Of a DNA stretch of 64,000 bases, positions 51,710 to 60,384 are shown piece after piece. The first letter of the stretch is position 1. Every line of letters begins with the position of its first letter. The notes under the pieces were generated by a model that was not told the DNA's origin, searched no databases, and saw only the letters and a list, made by a program, of their open reading frames with translations. Made by a program: the position numbers and the translations under genes. This stretch comes from Adlercreutzia sp. ZJ473 (GTDB lineage Bacteria; Actinomycetota; Coriobacteriia; Coriobacteriales; Eggerthellaceae), in the NCBI RefSeq assembly GCF_013185065.1, contig NZ_JAAVTO010000002.1, positions 1 to 64,000 on the forward strand, read 5' to 3'.

Positions 51710-52459
51710 ATGACCCAGTATGGATTCTTCTTCGACCAGAGTCGCTGCACTAATTGCCATGCGTGCGCGATCGCCTGCCGCGATTGGAACGACATCAAGG
51801 GTGGCAGCCCTGTCAAGTTTCTTCGCATGATGCAGTGGGAGAAGGGCGCTTTCCCGAACCTGCGCATGCACGTTCTGTTCGCTACGTGCTACCACTGTGA
51901 GGTGCCGGTGTGCGCCGATGCCTGCGAGCACAAGGCCATCTTTAAAGAGGACAAGTACGGTGCGGTTTTAGTGGATCCCGACCTTTGCGAAGGTGATCGT
52001 AACTGTTGGAAGGCCTGCCCTTATGGAGCTCCCGCTTATGAGGACGATGCGCCTGGCACCCCCATGCAGAAGTGCACCATGTGCTATGACAAGCTGGAGA
52101 TTGGCGAGCTTCCCATTTGCGTCTCCTCCTGCCCGCAGCGCGCCCTTGACTTCGGTCCTCTCGAGGAGATGATCGAGCGTTACGGCGACTGCCGCGCTCT
52201 TGAGGATATGCCCTCTGGCGACGCAGTAAAGCCAGCTGCTGTGTTTAAACCCATGCATGAGCACAAGCAGGTCGTTCCCTACGATGCCGACCGTGCGCTC
52301 GGGCTGTTGGCAAACCGCGGCGAATACCTTGATCCGGTTTTTGACTGCGCCGAGGATGCGACCGAGGTTTATGAGGGCCTCGTTGGTTACAGCAAGCTGG
52401 TGATGAAGGCCTCCACCGTGACGGAGACGCTGGCTCGTTCGAAGAACGAAGAGGGTTAG
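51710..52459 (+). CDS. four-cluster ferredoxin subunit, DmsB-like (locus 2)
   Basis: 249 aa. CTNCHACAIAC, CYHCEVPVCADAC, CEGDRNCWKAC and CTMCYDKL...CVSSC give ligands for four [4Fe-4S] clusters. The last 80 residues are an extra C-terminal segment without Cys pairs. It begins 3 bp after the catalytic gene. In DmsABC-type enzymes this subunit links the catalytic subunit to the electron donor; here the donor side is the NuoEF pair. Confidence 0.9.
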   Translation: MTQYGFFFDQSRCTNCHACAIACRDWNDIKGGSPVKFLRMMQWEKGAFPNLRMHVLFATCYHCEVPVCADACEHKAIFKEDKYGAVLVDPDLCEGDRNCWKACPYGAPAYEDDAPGTPMQKCTMCYDKLEIGELPICVSSCPQRALDFGPLEEMIERYGDCRALEDMPSGDAVKPAAVFKPMHEHKQVVPYDADRALGLLANRGEYLDPVFDCAEDATEVYEGLVGYSKLVMKASTVTETLARSKNEEG

Positions 52460-52520
52460 GATTGACGAGCTTTACGCCTTATTGAACCTCGACGTGAGCT
52501 TATAGCCCAAGGCTCTTGGC

Positions 52521-52573
52521 GTGAGCCGGGGTGCTCACCTGATGCGACGCCCTGCCTTCGCGGGGCGTCGCAT
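52521..52573 (+). terminator. two intercistronic hairpins between B subunit and NuoE-like gene
   Basis: GTGAGC/GCTCAC (52521-52538) and then ATGCGACGCCC/GGGCGTCGCAT (52542-52573) form consecutive stems within the 135-bp gap. There is no T-run, so they may act as partial terminators or mRNA-stability elements that set subunit ratio. Confidence 0.5.
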
Positions 52574-52594
52574 GGTTATTGAGGAGCTTGCAGC

Positions 52595-53086
52595 ATGGTC
52601 GTACCAAAACTCAAACAGTCCTTTGCCGCCGAGGTTGTAACGCTTTGGGAAGAGCATTGCGATCCAGCGGGAAGACTCTTCTTCATTCTAAACACCTTGC
52701 AGGAACGCCATCGTTACATTCCTGCAGAGGCCATTGAAGAACTGGCCCAAATAATGGGTTCTGATTTTGGCGAGATTGAGGACTTCGTTCGGTTTTTCGA
52801 TGTGTACTCGCTTTCGAAATTGGGGGAGTGTGTTATCGAGGTGTGTGACGGTACGGCCTGCCACGCTTGCGGATCAGACCGACTTCTGCGCAAGTTCGAA
52901 TCTATTCTCGGGATTCCCGAAGGGGAAACGACTCCTGATGGACGTATCAGCCTCAAGCGAGTACACTGCGTTGGATCATGCTCTTCCGCCCCCGTCGTAG
53001 TCATGGGAGAGGAGTCTTTTGGCAGGGTGAGGGTGTCGCGCGTAGGCGACATCGTGGAGAAGGCGGTGGGGCGTGATGGAGCTTAG
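52595..53086 (+). CDS. NuoE-like [2Fe-2S] subunit (locus 2)
   Basis: 163 aa, thioredoxin-like [2Fe-2S] fold of the 24-kDa complex I subunit: Cys84-x4-Cys89 and Cys125-x3-Cys129. The N-terminal helical bundle (RLFFILNTLQERHRYIP) is typical. It overlaps the NuoF-like gene. With it, it makes the NADH-oxidising module used in formate dehydrogenases and bifurcating hydrogenases. Confidence 0.9.
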   Translation: MVVPKLKQSFAAEVVTLWEEHCDPAGRLFFILNTLQERHRYIPAEAIEELAQIMGSDFGEIEDFVRFFDVYSLSKLGECVIEVCDGTACHACGSDRLLRKFESILGIPEGETTPDGRISLKRVHCVGSCSSAPVVVMGEESFGRVRVSRVGDIVEKAVGRDGA

Positions 53087-54908
53087 GATTGTCGAAGAGC
53101 TGGAGAAAAAGGGCTCGCGGCAGCTGGAGTCATACCCGCGCGTTGCTGTCGGTATGGGTACATGCGGCATCGCCGCCGGTTCGCAAGCTGTCTGCCAAGC
53201 TTTTTCGGAAGCCCTCGATGCATGCGAGGATGTGAGGCTTGACGAGGTGGGTTGCCGCGGAACATGCTGGGCTGAGCCCCTTGTCGAAGTGCACATGGCA
53301 AAGGGATCCTCCGTTTTGTTGGGCTCGATGACGCCGTTCAAGGCAAAGAGGCTTGCGGCGAACCTGCAAGCCTGCAAGGGCTCGGAGCTGAGTATTGAAA
53401 AGGTGAGCAAGGGTCTCTCGTCTTGCGTCCTTGATTATTCCGACATCGACGCCTATCAAACACGCGTTCTCCTTGCCGACTGCGGAAAGGTCGACCCGCT
53501 ATCGTTGCCGCAGTACTGCGCCATCGGGGGATTCGCCGCCTTTGAGAGGGCTCTGCTCAAGAAAGACCCAACCGCCCTCATCGGGGAGCTTGAGCGATCG
53601 GACTTGCGCGGTCGTGGCGGCGCAGGCTTTTCCACGGGAGCGAAATGGCGCGCAGTTGCCGAGGCGAGCGCAAGGCGAGGGGAAAGCCCTGTGGTCATCG
53701 TCAATGCTGATGAGGGCGATCCCGGTGCCTACATGGACCGCAACCTGCTGGAAAGCCTCCCTTTTCGCGTTCTCGAGGGAGCCATGCTCGCCCTCGTTGC
53801 GCTGGGCGCAAGCCAAGCATACGTTTTTATTCGCAAGGAATACCCACTCGCATGCTCGATCTTGCGCAAGGCGGTTTCTGCTCTCGAAAACGCAGGGCTT
53901 TTGGGTGATGACGTGCTGGGGTCGGGAAGATCCTTGCGCATAGGCATCATTCAAAGCGCAGGTTCCTACGTGTGTGGCGAGGAGACATCCCTCATCGCAG
54001 CCATCGAGGGTCGCGTGCCCCGTCCGCGCAAGCGTCCGCCATACCCTTCGGAGCAAGGTCTCTGGGGGCTTCCCACCTTGGTGGGAAATGTCGAAACTTT
54101 CGCGAATGTTTCGCTTGTGTTCCTGCGGGGCGCCGAGTGGTTTTCGTCGATTGGCGCTTGGGGTAATTCGGGAACTAAAGTGTTTTCTCTCACGGGAGAC
54201 GCCATGCGTGTTGGTTTGGTCGAGGTAGAGCTCGGTACGCCCGTCTCTCGCGTCGTAGACGAAATAGGCCGAGCGGAAAACGTAAAGGCGGTTCAAATCG
54301 GAGGTCCTTCGGGTGCCTTCCTGCCCAATTGGAAGCTCGACGTGCTACTCGAGTATGAGAGCCTTGCCGAGGCCGGCGCCGTCATGGGATCGGGCGGGCT
54401 CGTCGTGCTTGGAGAAGATCGATGCATGGTCGAGCTAACCCGATACCTTGCAGACTTTTCCGCAAAAGCTTCGTGCGGCCGCTGCTTGGCATGCAGGGAC
54501 GGCTTGCGCGAGTGTGCCGCCCTTCTCGAAAAGCTGACAGAAGGAAGCATCGCTGCGGATGCTTTGTCTGAAGTTGCGACCTTGATTCAGCGTATAGAAA
54601 AGGGATCTCTTTGCAATCTGGGCAAGTTCTCTATTAGACCCATTGCTTCCGCTTTGGTGTACTTTGAAGACGAGTTCGTCGAGCATGGGGCAGGGCTTTG
54701 CAGAGGCCGTGCATGTCGAGACCTCATTCGGTTGGAGATCGACAAGGCGAAATGCCAAGGCGAACGATGCTGTCTGCAGACATGCCCGGGTACGGCGATC
54801 AAAGGTAGATTCGGAAAGCCCGGAACCATAGATCAAGACCTGTGCCTTAAGTGCTTTACGTGCATTGACGTGTGCCCCTACAACGCGGTTGTCATTATTG
54901 GTCGATGA
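53076..54908 (+). CDS. NuoF-like NAD(P)H/FMN subunit with extra ferredoxin domains (locus 2)
   Basis: 610 aa. The N-terminus is a [2Fe-2S] thioredoxin-like domain (TCGIAAGSQAVC, GCRGTCWAEP). FMN/NADH site GRGGAGFSTGAKW and NADEGDPGAYMDR, SLBB region, then SCGRCLACRDGL for the N3 [4Fe-4S] cluster. The C-terminal two-cluster ferredoxin has a normal CLKCFTCIDVC and an odd first half CQGERCCLQTC. This is the HndC/HydB layout of soluble bifurcating or NAD-linked enzymes. ATG 53076 or the GTG before it are both possible starts. Confidence 0.9.
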   Translation: MELRIVEELEKKGSRQLESYPRVAVGMGTCGIAAGSQAVCQAFSEALDACEDVRLDEVGCRGTCWAEPLVEVHMAKGSSVLLGSMTPFKAKRLAANLQACKGSELSIEKVSKGLSSCVLDYSDIDAYQTRVLLADCGKVDPLSLPQYCAIGGFAAFERALLKKDPTALIGELERSDLRGRGGAGFSTGAKWRAVAEASARRGESPVVIVNADEGDPGAYMDRNLLESLPFRVLEGAMLALVALGASQAYVFIRKEYPLACSILRKAVSALENAGLLGDDVLGSGRSLRIGIIQSAGSYVCGEETSLIAAIEGRVPRPRKRPPYPSEQGLWGLPTLVGNVETFANVSLVFLRGAEWFSSIGAWGNSGTKVFSLTGDAMRVGLVEVELGTPVSRVVDEIGRAENVKAVQIGGPSGAFLPNWKLDVLLEYESLAEAGAVMGSGGLVVLGEDRCMVELTRYLADFSAKASCGRCLACRDGLRECAALLEKLTEGSIAADALSEVATLIQRIEKGSLCNLGKFSIRPIASALVYFEDEFVEHGAGLCRGRACRDLIRLEIDKAKCQGERCCLQTCPGTAIKGRFGKPGTIDQDLCLKCFTCIDVCPYNAVVIIGR

Positions 54909-54919
54909 TTGCCGCGATA

Positions 54920-55657
54920 CTACTCTTCTGGGCCTGTGTTGGGAAACAGCCAGGTGGGGTAGGGAACCAGGTCGTTGTGACGCTTTGCGTCATGGTAGTC
55001 GGGGGAAAGCACCACCGCACGATAGCGCAGTTTGATTCGGCCGTCCTTCTCGAGTTTTTTGAGGGCGTGTGTTACCGACGTGCGTTCGGAATTGATCAGC
55101 TGCGCGATGTCATTATGCGTGAGCTCGACGAGGAAACCCTCGTCAGTCTGAGGGCACAGCCAGGCGATGTTGAGGAACAAGCGGTGGATTCTCTCCTTGA
55201 GAGACGTTGTCGAGAGCATCCAGATCTGCCTGTTCATGACGTTGTAGTTGAAATTGGTGGAGTTGATCAGGCTTATCGTGAACTGAGGGTTTTCCTGCGC
55301 TGCTTTAAGGATCCTTGCGGCGGGGATCTTGCATATGTCGCATGGCGTGTAAGCCGTCAGGAGATACTCCGCATGGTGATTTTGAGCGAAAGGCTCAGTC
55401 TCTCCAAGCGCACATCCCCGACCAAATATGCCCATCGTGACGTTCTTGCCGTCTTTCTCGATGGTTGACATAGCCAGTAGGCCACTTAATATGACATAGG
55501 TGTTTTTGCGGTCGGACGAGTCACGGTAGAGAAAGTCGCCGCGCTTGACATGGATGATTTTGCTGCAGGACGTATTCGCCTTCTGATCGCTAAGGCATAG
55601 GTCAGCCAAGTGACACTTGAATAAAATCGGACAAAAAGATCCATTGTGATCTTCCAT
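54920..55657 (-). CDS. Crp/Fnr-family regulator with N-terminal cysteines
   Basis: 245 aa from ATG 55657. Cyclic-nucleotide-fold domain at 30-130, then HTH near 180-215 (ELTHNDIAQLINSERTSVTH). Cys9, Cys15, Cys21 and Cys31 lie before the fold and could bind an iron-sulfur cluster, as in FNR oxygen sensors. It is convergent with the NuoF-like gene, only 11 bp away. A regulator of redox genes, probably including locus 2. Confidence 0.8.
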   Translation of the reverse strand: MEDHNGSFCPILFKCHLADLCLSDQKANTSCSKIIHVKRGDFLYRDSSDRKNTYVILSGLLAMSTIEKDGKNVTMGIFGRGCALGETEPFAQNHHAEYLLTAYTPCDICKIPAARILKAAQENPQFTISLINSTNFNYNVMNRQIWMLSTTSLKERIHRLFLNIAWLCPQTDEGFLVELTHNDIAQLINSERTSVTHALKKLEKDGRIKLRYRAVVLSPDYHDAKRHNDLVPYPTWLFPNTGPEE

Positions 55658-56101
55658 CGCCGCCCCCACTCTTTATTGGCTTGATTCAGCCTATACGGAT
55701 GTAGGTATTGTAATTGTGGTGATGCACACAATGTTGAGTTGCTCCGATTCGATACGAGTCGGAATAATGCCGTTATTAGCGCTAGGTCGAAGCAGCCGCT
55801 CAAAGGACCGACTGTGGAACATGCGTGATAGGCAGGTGGTTTGGCTCTGACGCGGCGCAAGGCGGCATCGGCAACTCCGCGACGGGTTCGCCGGAAGCGC
55901 CTCACCTCGCCTCGCCCTCCGCGCCCGCCATGCGCTGGCCTGCCCAGGCAATTCCACGATCAGCCCATCCTCTTTGATGCGCGCATCGCAACCGTGCTAG
56001 ACTGCTCAAGTGACTTCCGTTTGTCTTGATTCATCGCCGTGGAGGTTCTCGTTTTCCGGCAACTCGGCTTTCCTGGTCCGCGAGCTTATGGAGGGGTGTC
56101 C
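55658..56101. other. intergenic region between Crp/Fnr and LysR genes
   Basis: No gene is seen. A 21-bp dyad with arms TCCGATTCG and CGAGTCGGA (55743-55763) is operator-like. The Crp/Fnr gene promoter on the minus strand and the LysR promoter on the plus strand must lie here. GC rises sharply from about 55840 on, marking the border between locus 2 and locus 3 DNA. Confidence 0.45.
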
Positions 56102-57070
56102 ATGCGCGTTGAGACGTTGGCGTTGTTTCTTTCCGTAGCCCAGTATCGGTCCATCTCCCATGCGGCTCGCCAGCATTACATCTCCCAGCAAGGCGCCTCG
56201 GCCGCCATCAAGGGCCTTGAGGCGGAGCTGGAGGTTGCGCTGTTCGACCGCACGCCGACGGGGCTTCAGCTTACGGGCGCGGGCCAGGCCATTGCCAAGG
56301 AGGTCCAAGCTCTCCTCGACGCCTATCGACGGGTGCAGGTGGCGGCGGCGCTGGGGGACCAGAGGTGGGAGGGCGAGCAGCTCACCGTCGTGTCCATGCC
56401 CTTCGTCACCAACCGCCTGGATGCGATGTTCTCCGAGTACGACTCCATGGCGGTCGGTCCTCGGCTGCGCATCGTGGAGCAGAGCCTGCTCGAGATCGCC
56501 CGCATGTACGCCCAAGACGAATCGGGCGCGTTGTTCCTGGTGGCGCTTCCCTCGTTTGCGGAGGGCATCGACCGGCGGGTGGTGGACGATTTCAGCCCGT
56601 TGGTGGAGTGCGAGCTCATGGTGGCGTGCGCTGCCTCCCACCCCCTCGCCAGCCGGGGGTGCGCGACGCCCGAAGACCTGGGCTCCATGCCGATTGCCTG
56701 CTATTGCGAGGAGTTCCTCATGCGCATCCTCACCCACATCATGGCGGGAGGCCACCCCAACATCCAGCTGCTGACGTCTAACCTCGCCATGATCGGGCGA
56801 GCCGTTGCTTCCGGCGAGATGATAACGTTCACCGACTCGCTCTCGACGTTCCTCGACCGTCCGGATCCCAACACCGTGGTGCGGCCCATTCGCCCGGAGG
56901 TCCTGTTCCGGGTGGGGATGCTGGGAGTTGCCGACGAAAGCGGGCCGGCGGCGCGCTTCGCTCGGTTCATGCGGCAGTATCTGAGCCTGTCCTGCTCAAC
57001 CTACCTCGAGCGTCACGGGACGGCGTCGGCGCTCGCGGCGGACGCGTCAGGTGGGGAGGAGAATTCGTGA
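56102..57070 (+). CDS. LysR-family regulator (locus 3)
   Basis: 322 aa. HTH ALFLSVAQYRSISHAARQHY, then the inducer-binding domain with two Rossmann-like halves. ATG 56102 follows GGAGGGG. Its stop overlaps the ferredoxin start, so it is transcribed with locus 3 and likely activates it in response to a substrate. Confidence 0.9.
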   Translation: MRVETLALFLSVAQYRSISHAARQHYISQQGASAAIKGLEAELEVALFDRTPTGLQLTGAGQAIAKEVQALLDAYRRVQVAAALGDQRWEGEQLTVVSMPFVTNRLDAMFSEYDSMAVGPRLRIVEQSLLEIARMYAQDESGALFLVALPSFAEGIDRRVVDDFSPLVECELMVACAASHPLASRGCATPEDLGSMPIACYCEEFLMRILTHIMAGGHPNIQLLTSNLAMIGRAVASGEMITFTDSLSTFLDRPDPNTVVRPIRPEVLFRVGMLGVADESGPAARFARFMRQYLSLSCSTYLERHGTASALAADASGGEENS

Positions 57071-57267
57071 AGGCGTTTCGCTACGTAATCGACCAGGGGA
57101 TATGCCGCGCGTGCGGGTCGTGCGCGAAGGCGTGCCCCGCCGGCGCGGTCCTTCGGAACGCGGATCGGAGCTTCGAGATAGACCAGGCGCTCTGCGATCG
57201 CTGCGGCGCGTGCGTCCAGGCGTGCAAGCTGCGGGCGATCGTGAAGAGGCGCGGCCTCTTCCGCTAG
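57067..57267 (+). CDS. 2[4Fe-4S] ferredoxin
   Basis: 66 aa. CRACGSCAKACP and CDRCGACVQAC bind two cubane clusters. GTG start overlaps the LysR stop by 4 bp, behind GGGGAGGAG. It lies between the regulator and the Moco genes and may feed electrons to the A/B subunits or to a biosynthetic step. Confidence 0.85.
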   Translation: MKAFRYVIDQGICRACGSCAKACPAGAVLRNADRSFEIDQALCDRCGACVQACKLRAIVKRRGLFR

Positions 57268-57445
57268 GAATTCCTCTAAGGGCGGCTTTGCCTGGCGCGC
57301 AGCGCGCGGTCTCAGGCTCGCCTGCGTCTGCCGAGGCCATCCCATACAACATTTCCTTGTGGGGCCAACCGCTGCTCGTTGTTTGTCGCCGATTCTCGTC
57401 CCCTCGATAATGCTCGTCAAGGGCATTTCGACGAGAGGAGGACGG

Positions 57446-59782
57446 ATGGGCTCGGTAATCCCATTGCCCGACGGGGGCAAACTGGTGAAGACCAACTGCT
57501 TCGAATGCCATGCCAAATGCGGGGTCCTGTGCGAGGTGAACAAGGACGGGGAGCTTGTGAGCGTGAAGGGCAACCCCGAAGACCCGCGAAGCGAGGGGAG
57601 GCTGTGCAGCAAAGGCCTGTCGGCGAAGAAGATTCTCTACGATCCGGAGCGCTTGCGCTGGCCGCTGAGGCGCAAGGGCGAGCGCGGCGCAGGAGACTGG
57701 GAGCGGATCACCTGGGACGAGGCGCTTGACTGGCTGGAGGGGCGCATCCGCGCCATCACCGACGAGCACGGCGCCGAGGCGATAGCCTTCGGCCAGGGCA
57801 CCGGCCGCGGCACGAACCAGTGGACGGCCCGCATGGGCAATGCGGGCGGGCGCGTGCACCACAGCCTGGCCCCGGGCAACATCTGCCTGGTGCCCATGAT
57901 GGTGCAGTCCATCGTGCAGCTGGGGTGCTTCCCCATCTTCGACGGCTGCGACTTCGACCACGCCGACTGCATCGTGTTCTGGGGAGCCAACTCGGTGTGG
58001 ACCGAGGCCACCTACAGCTCGGGGCAGATCGGCCGCTCGCGCGACCGCGGCGCCAAGCTCATCGTCATCGACCCGTTCTTCGAGCACCCGCTGGCTGCGA
58101 AAGCCGACCACTTCCTTGGCGTGCGCCCGGGGGCGGACACCTATGTCGCCATGGCGTGGCTCAACGTGATCATCAGCGAGGACCTGTACGACCACGAGTT
58201 CACCCGGAAGCACACCAACGCCCCCATGCTGCTCATCGACGGGCCGGACGTGCCCCTCAACGGCCAGCTCATCGACCCTGAGGGCAATCCCCAGAGCATG
58301 CTCGTGTTCGACAGGGCCAGCGGGCAGCTGGTGGACACCCATGTCAAGGGCGTTGACGAGGACATGGAGTACCGCGGCATGGTGACGCTTGCCGACGGAA
58401 GCGAAGTGCCGGTGAAGACCGTCTGGGCGGCTCTCAAGGACCTGGTCGCCGAGTGGACGCCCGAGCGGGCGAGCGAGATGAGCTGGGTGCCGGCTGACGT
58501 CATTCGCGAGTCCGCGCGCACCTACGCCAACGCGCCTGCTGCCACCATCAACGTGTTCCAGGGCGTGGAGGAGCAGACCAACTGCCGCGACACCATCCAG
58601 CTGATCCTCATGATCATAGCCATCTGCGGCAACTTGGAGAAGAAGGGCGGAAACCTGAGCATGCCCTTCTGGAACCAGATGTTCGCGCTGTCCGGCCCCA
58701 GCCCCGAGACGGCGGTCGAGCTCCGCATGGTTGACGAGCGGGCGCCGGGGTACCTGAACGGCTCGGGCAACACCAACATGATCTTCAACGCCATGCTGAC
58801 CGACGAGCCGTATCCCGTGCGCGGGTACATCATGGTCCAAGGCAACCCGCTCTCCTGGTCGGAGGACACGAAGTTCGTTCGCCGCGCCCTCATGAGCCTG
58901 GATCTGCTCGTGTGCATGGACTACTACATGTCGCCTACCTGCGAGCTGGCTGACCTGGTCCTGCCCTCCACGCACTGGACCGAGCGCGACTACCTGGCCG
59001 ACGAGGTGTGCAGCGAGTGGGTGTTCGCCCAGCAGAAGGCCGTGGAGCCGCTTTACGAGCGCAAAAGCGACGTGTGGTTCTTCCGCACGCTGGGGCATCG
59101 GCTGAATCCCGAGTGGTGGCCGTGGGAGACTGACGAGGAGCTGTTCGACTGGCAGCTTGAGCAGACGCACGCGGGCATCACCTGGGATGCGCTCAAGGAG
59201 CAGTGGATCCATCATCTGCCCATGATGCCGTCGCGCCATTTCGAGGAGAACGGCTTCGCCACGCCGTCGGGCCGTGCTGAGCTGTACTGCGTGGCTGAGC
59301 TGGCCGTGGGGGCGGGCCCCTTCCCGAAGGCAAGCGAGCCGAAGGAGAGCCCGTATGCCACGCCTGAGGTCGCCAAGGAGTACCCGCTGATCGGCGTGAC
59401 CGGCCGACGCTATCCGGTGTACTACCACTCCGCCTACCGCGGCATTCCGCACCTGCGGGAGATCGTGCCCGAGCCCCAGGTCATGTTCCATACCTCCGTC
59501 GCCCGCGAGCTGGGTGTCGAGTACGGCGAATGGGTGTGGATCGAGTCGCCGACCGGCCGCATCACCATGAAGGCGCGGCCGACCGACGGCGTGGACCCGC
59601 GCGTGTGCGTGATCCCCCATGGCTGGTGGCAGGGCTGCGCGGCGATCGGGGCGGAGGCGTATCCCGACGACATGTGCAACGTGAACGTCATCACCGGAGC
59701 GCGCACCTACAACGACGAGTTCATGACGCCTGGCCTGCGCAGTACGCTGTGCCGTATCGTGAAGAAGGAGGGCGGTGAGTAG
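57446..59782 (+). CDS. molybdopterin oxidoreductase catalytic subunit, DmsA-like (locus 3)
   Basis: 778 aa. [4Fe-4S] Cys18, Cys21, Cys25 and Cys54 (CFECHAKCG, GRLCSKG). MGD regions follow (GTGRGTNQWTARMGNAGG, VVIDPFFEHP-type segment, GYIMVQGNPLSW). No Tat signal is present, although the operon encodes a membrane anchor. ATG 57446 follows GAGGAGGACG. GC is higher than in loci 1 and 2. E. lenta dehydroxylase loci show a similar LysR-A-B-C-MFS order. Substrate not assignable. Confidence 0.85.
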   Translation: MGSVIPLPDGGKLVKTNCFECHAKCGVLCEVNKDGELVSVKGNPEDPRSEGRLCSKGLSAKKILYDPERLRWPLRRKGERGAGDWERITWDEALDWLEGRIRAITDEHGAEAIAFGQGTGRGTNQWTARMGNAGGRVHHSLAPGNICLVPMMVQSIVQLGCFPIFDGCDFDHADCIVFWGANSVWTEATYSSGQIGRSRDRGAKLIVIDPFFEHPLAAKADHFLGVRPGADTYVAMAWLNVIISEDLYDHEFTRKHTNAPMLLIDGPDVPLNGQLIDPEGNPQSMLVFDRASGQLVDTHVKGVDEDMEYRGMVTLADGSEVPVKTVWAALKDLVAEWTPERASEMSWVPADVIRESARTYANAPAATINVFQGVEEQTNCRDTIQLILMIIAICGNLEKKGGNLSMPFWNQMFALSGPSPETAVELRMVDERAPGYLNGSGNTNMIFNAMLTDEPYPVRGYIMVQGNPLSWSEDTKFVRRALMSLDLLVCMDYYMSPTCELADLVLPSTHWTERDYLADEVCSEWVFAQQKAVEPLYERKSDVWFFRTLGHRLNPEWWPWETDEELFDWQLEQTHAGITWDALKEQWIHHLPMMPSRHFEENGFATPSGRAELYCVAELAVGAGPFPKASEPKESPYATPEVAKEYPLIGVTGRRYPVYYHSAYRGIPHLREIVPEPQVMFHTSVARELGVEYGEWVWIESPTGRITMKARPTDGVDPRVCVIPHGWWQGCAAIGAEAYPDDMCNVNVITGARTYNDEFMTPGLRSTLCRIVKKEGGE

Positions 59783-59784
59783 CT

Positions 59785-60384
59785 ATGTCCGATAAACGCT
59801 ATGGAATGGTCATTGACCTTGACAAATGCACGGGATGCCAGGCATGCGCGGTGGCCTGCAAGATGGAGAACGACGTAGACCTGGGCGTGTTCTGGGAGCG
59901 CGTCTACCGCATGGGGCCCATCGGCGAGTTCCCTGACAAGCTGGAGATGTTCTACTTCCCGAACCAGTGCATGCACTGCGAGAACCCCAGCTGCATCGAC
60001 GTGTGTCCCACGAAGGCGACCTATCAGACCGACGAGGGCGTCGTGCTGGTGGATGCGAGCTTGTGCTTCGGCTGCCAGTACTGCATCTGGGCCTGCCCCT
60101 ACGAGGCTCGCACGCTGAATCCCCATACCAAGATCGTGGAGAAGTGCATCCTGTGCGTCCACCGCTTGGAGAAGGGCGAGCAGCCCCTGTGCGCCTACAC
60201 CTGCACGACGGGATGCCGCGTGGCGGGGGACTTGGGCGATCCGGAAAGCCAGGTGTCCCAGGTCCTCGCGCAGAACGAGGATCGAGCCTATCGGGTGCAC
60301 CCTGAGTTCGGCAACAAGCCCTCGGTCGTGTACCTCCTGCCTCGGAAGGGAGCTGAGACGCTATGCAAATCCATTGGCCGCTAA
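59785..60384 (+). CDS. four-cluster ferredoxin subunit, DmsB-like (locus 3)
   Basis: 199 aa. CTGCQACAVAC, CMHCENPSCIDVC, CFGCQYCIWAC and CILCVHRLEKGEQPLCAYTC give four cluster sites. It starts 2 bp after the A subunit and overlaps the anchor gene by 22 bp. It transfers electrons between quinol-reactive anchor and catalytic subunit. Confidence 0.9.
   Translation: MSDKRYGMVIDLDKCTGCQACAVACKMENDVDLGVFWERVYRMGPIGEFPDKLEMFYFPNQCMHCENPSCIDVCPTKATYQTDEGVVLVDASLCFGCQYCIWACPYEARTLNPHTKIVEKCILCVHRLEKGEQPLCAYTCTTGCRVAGDLGDPESQVSQVLAQNEDRAYRVHPEFGNKPSVVYLLPRKGAETLCKSIGR

Noticed and set aside
57047-59620. 857-codon open frame opposite locus 3 catalytic gene
   Set aside because: Shadow frame of a highly GC-biased gene; no recognisable protein features.
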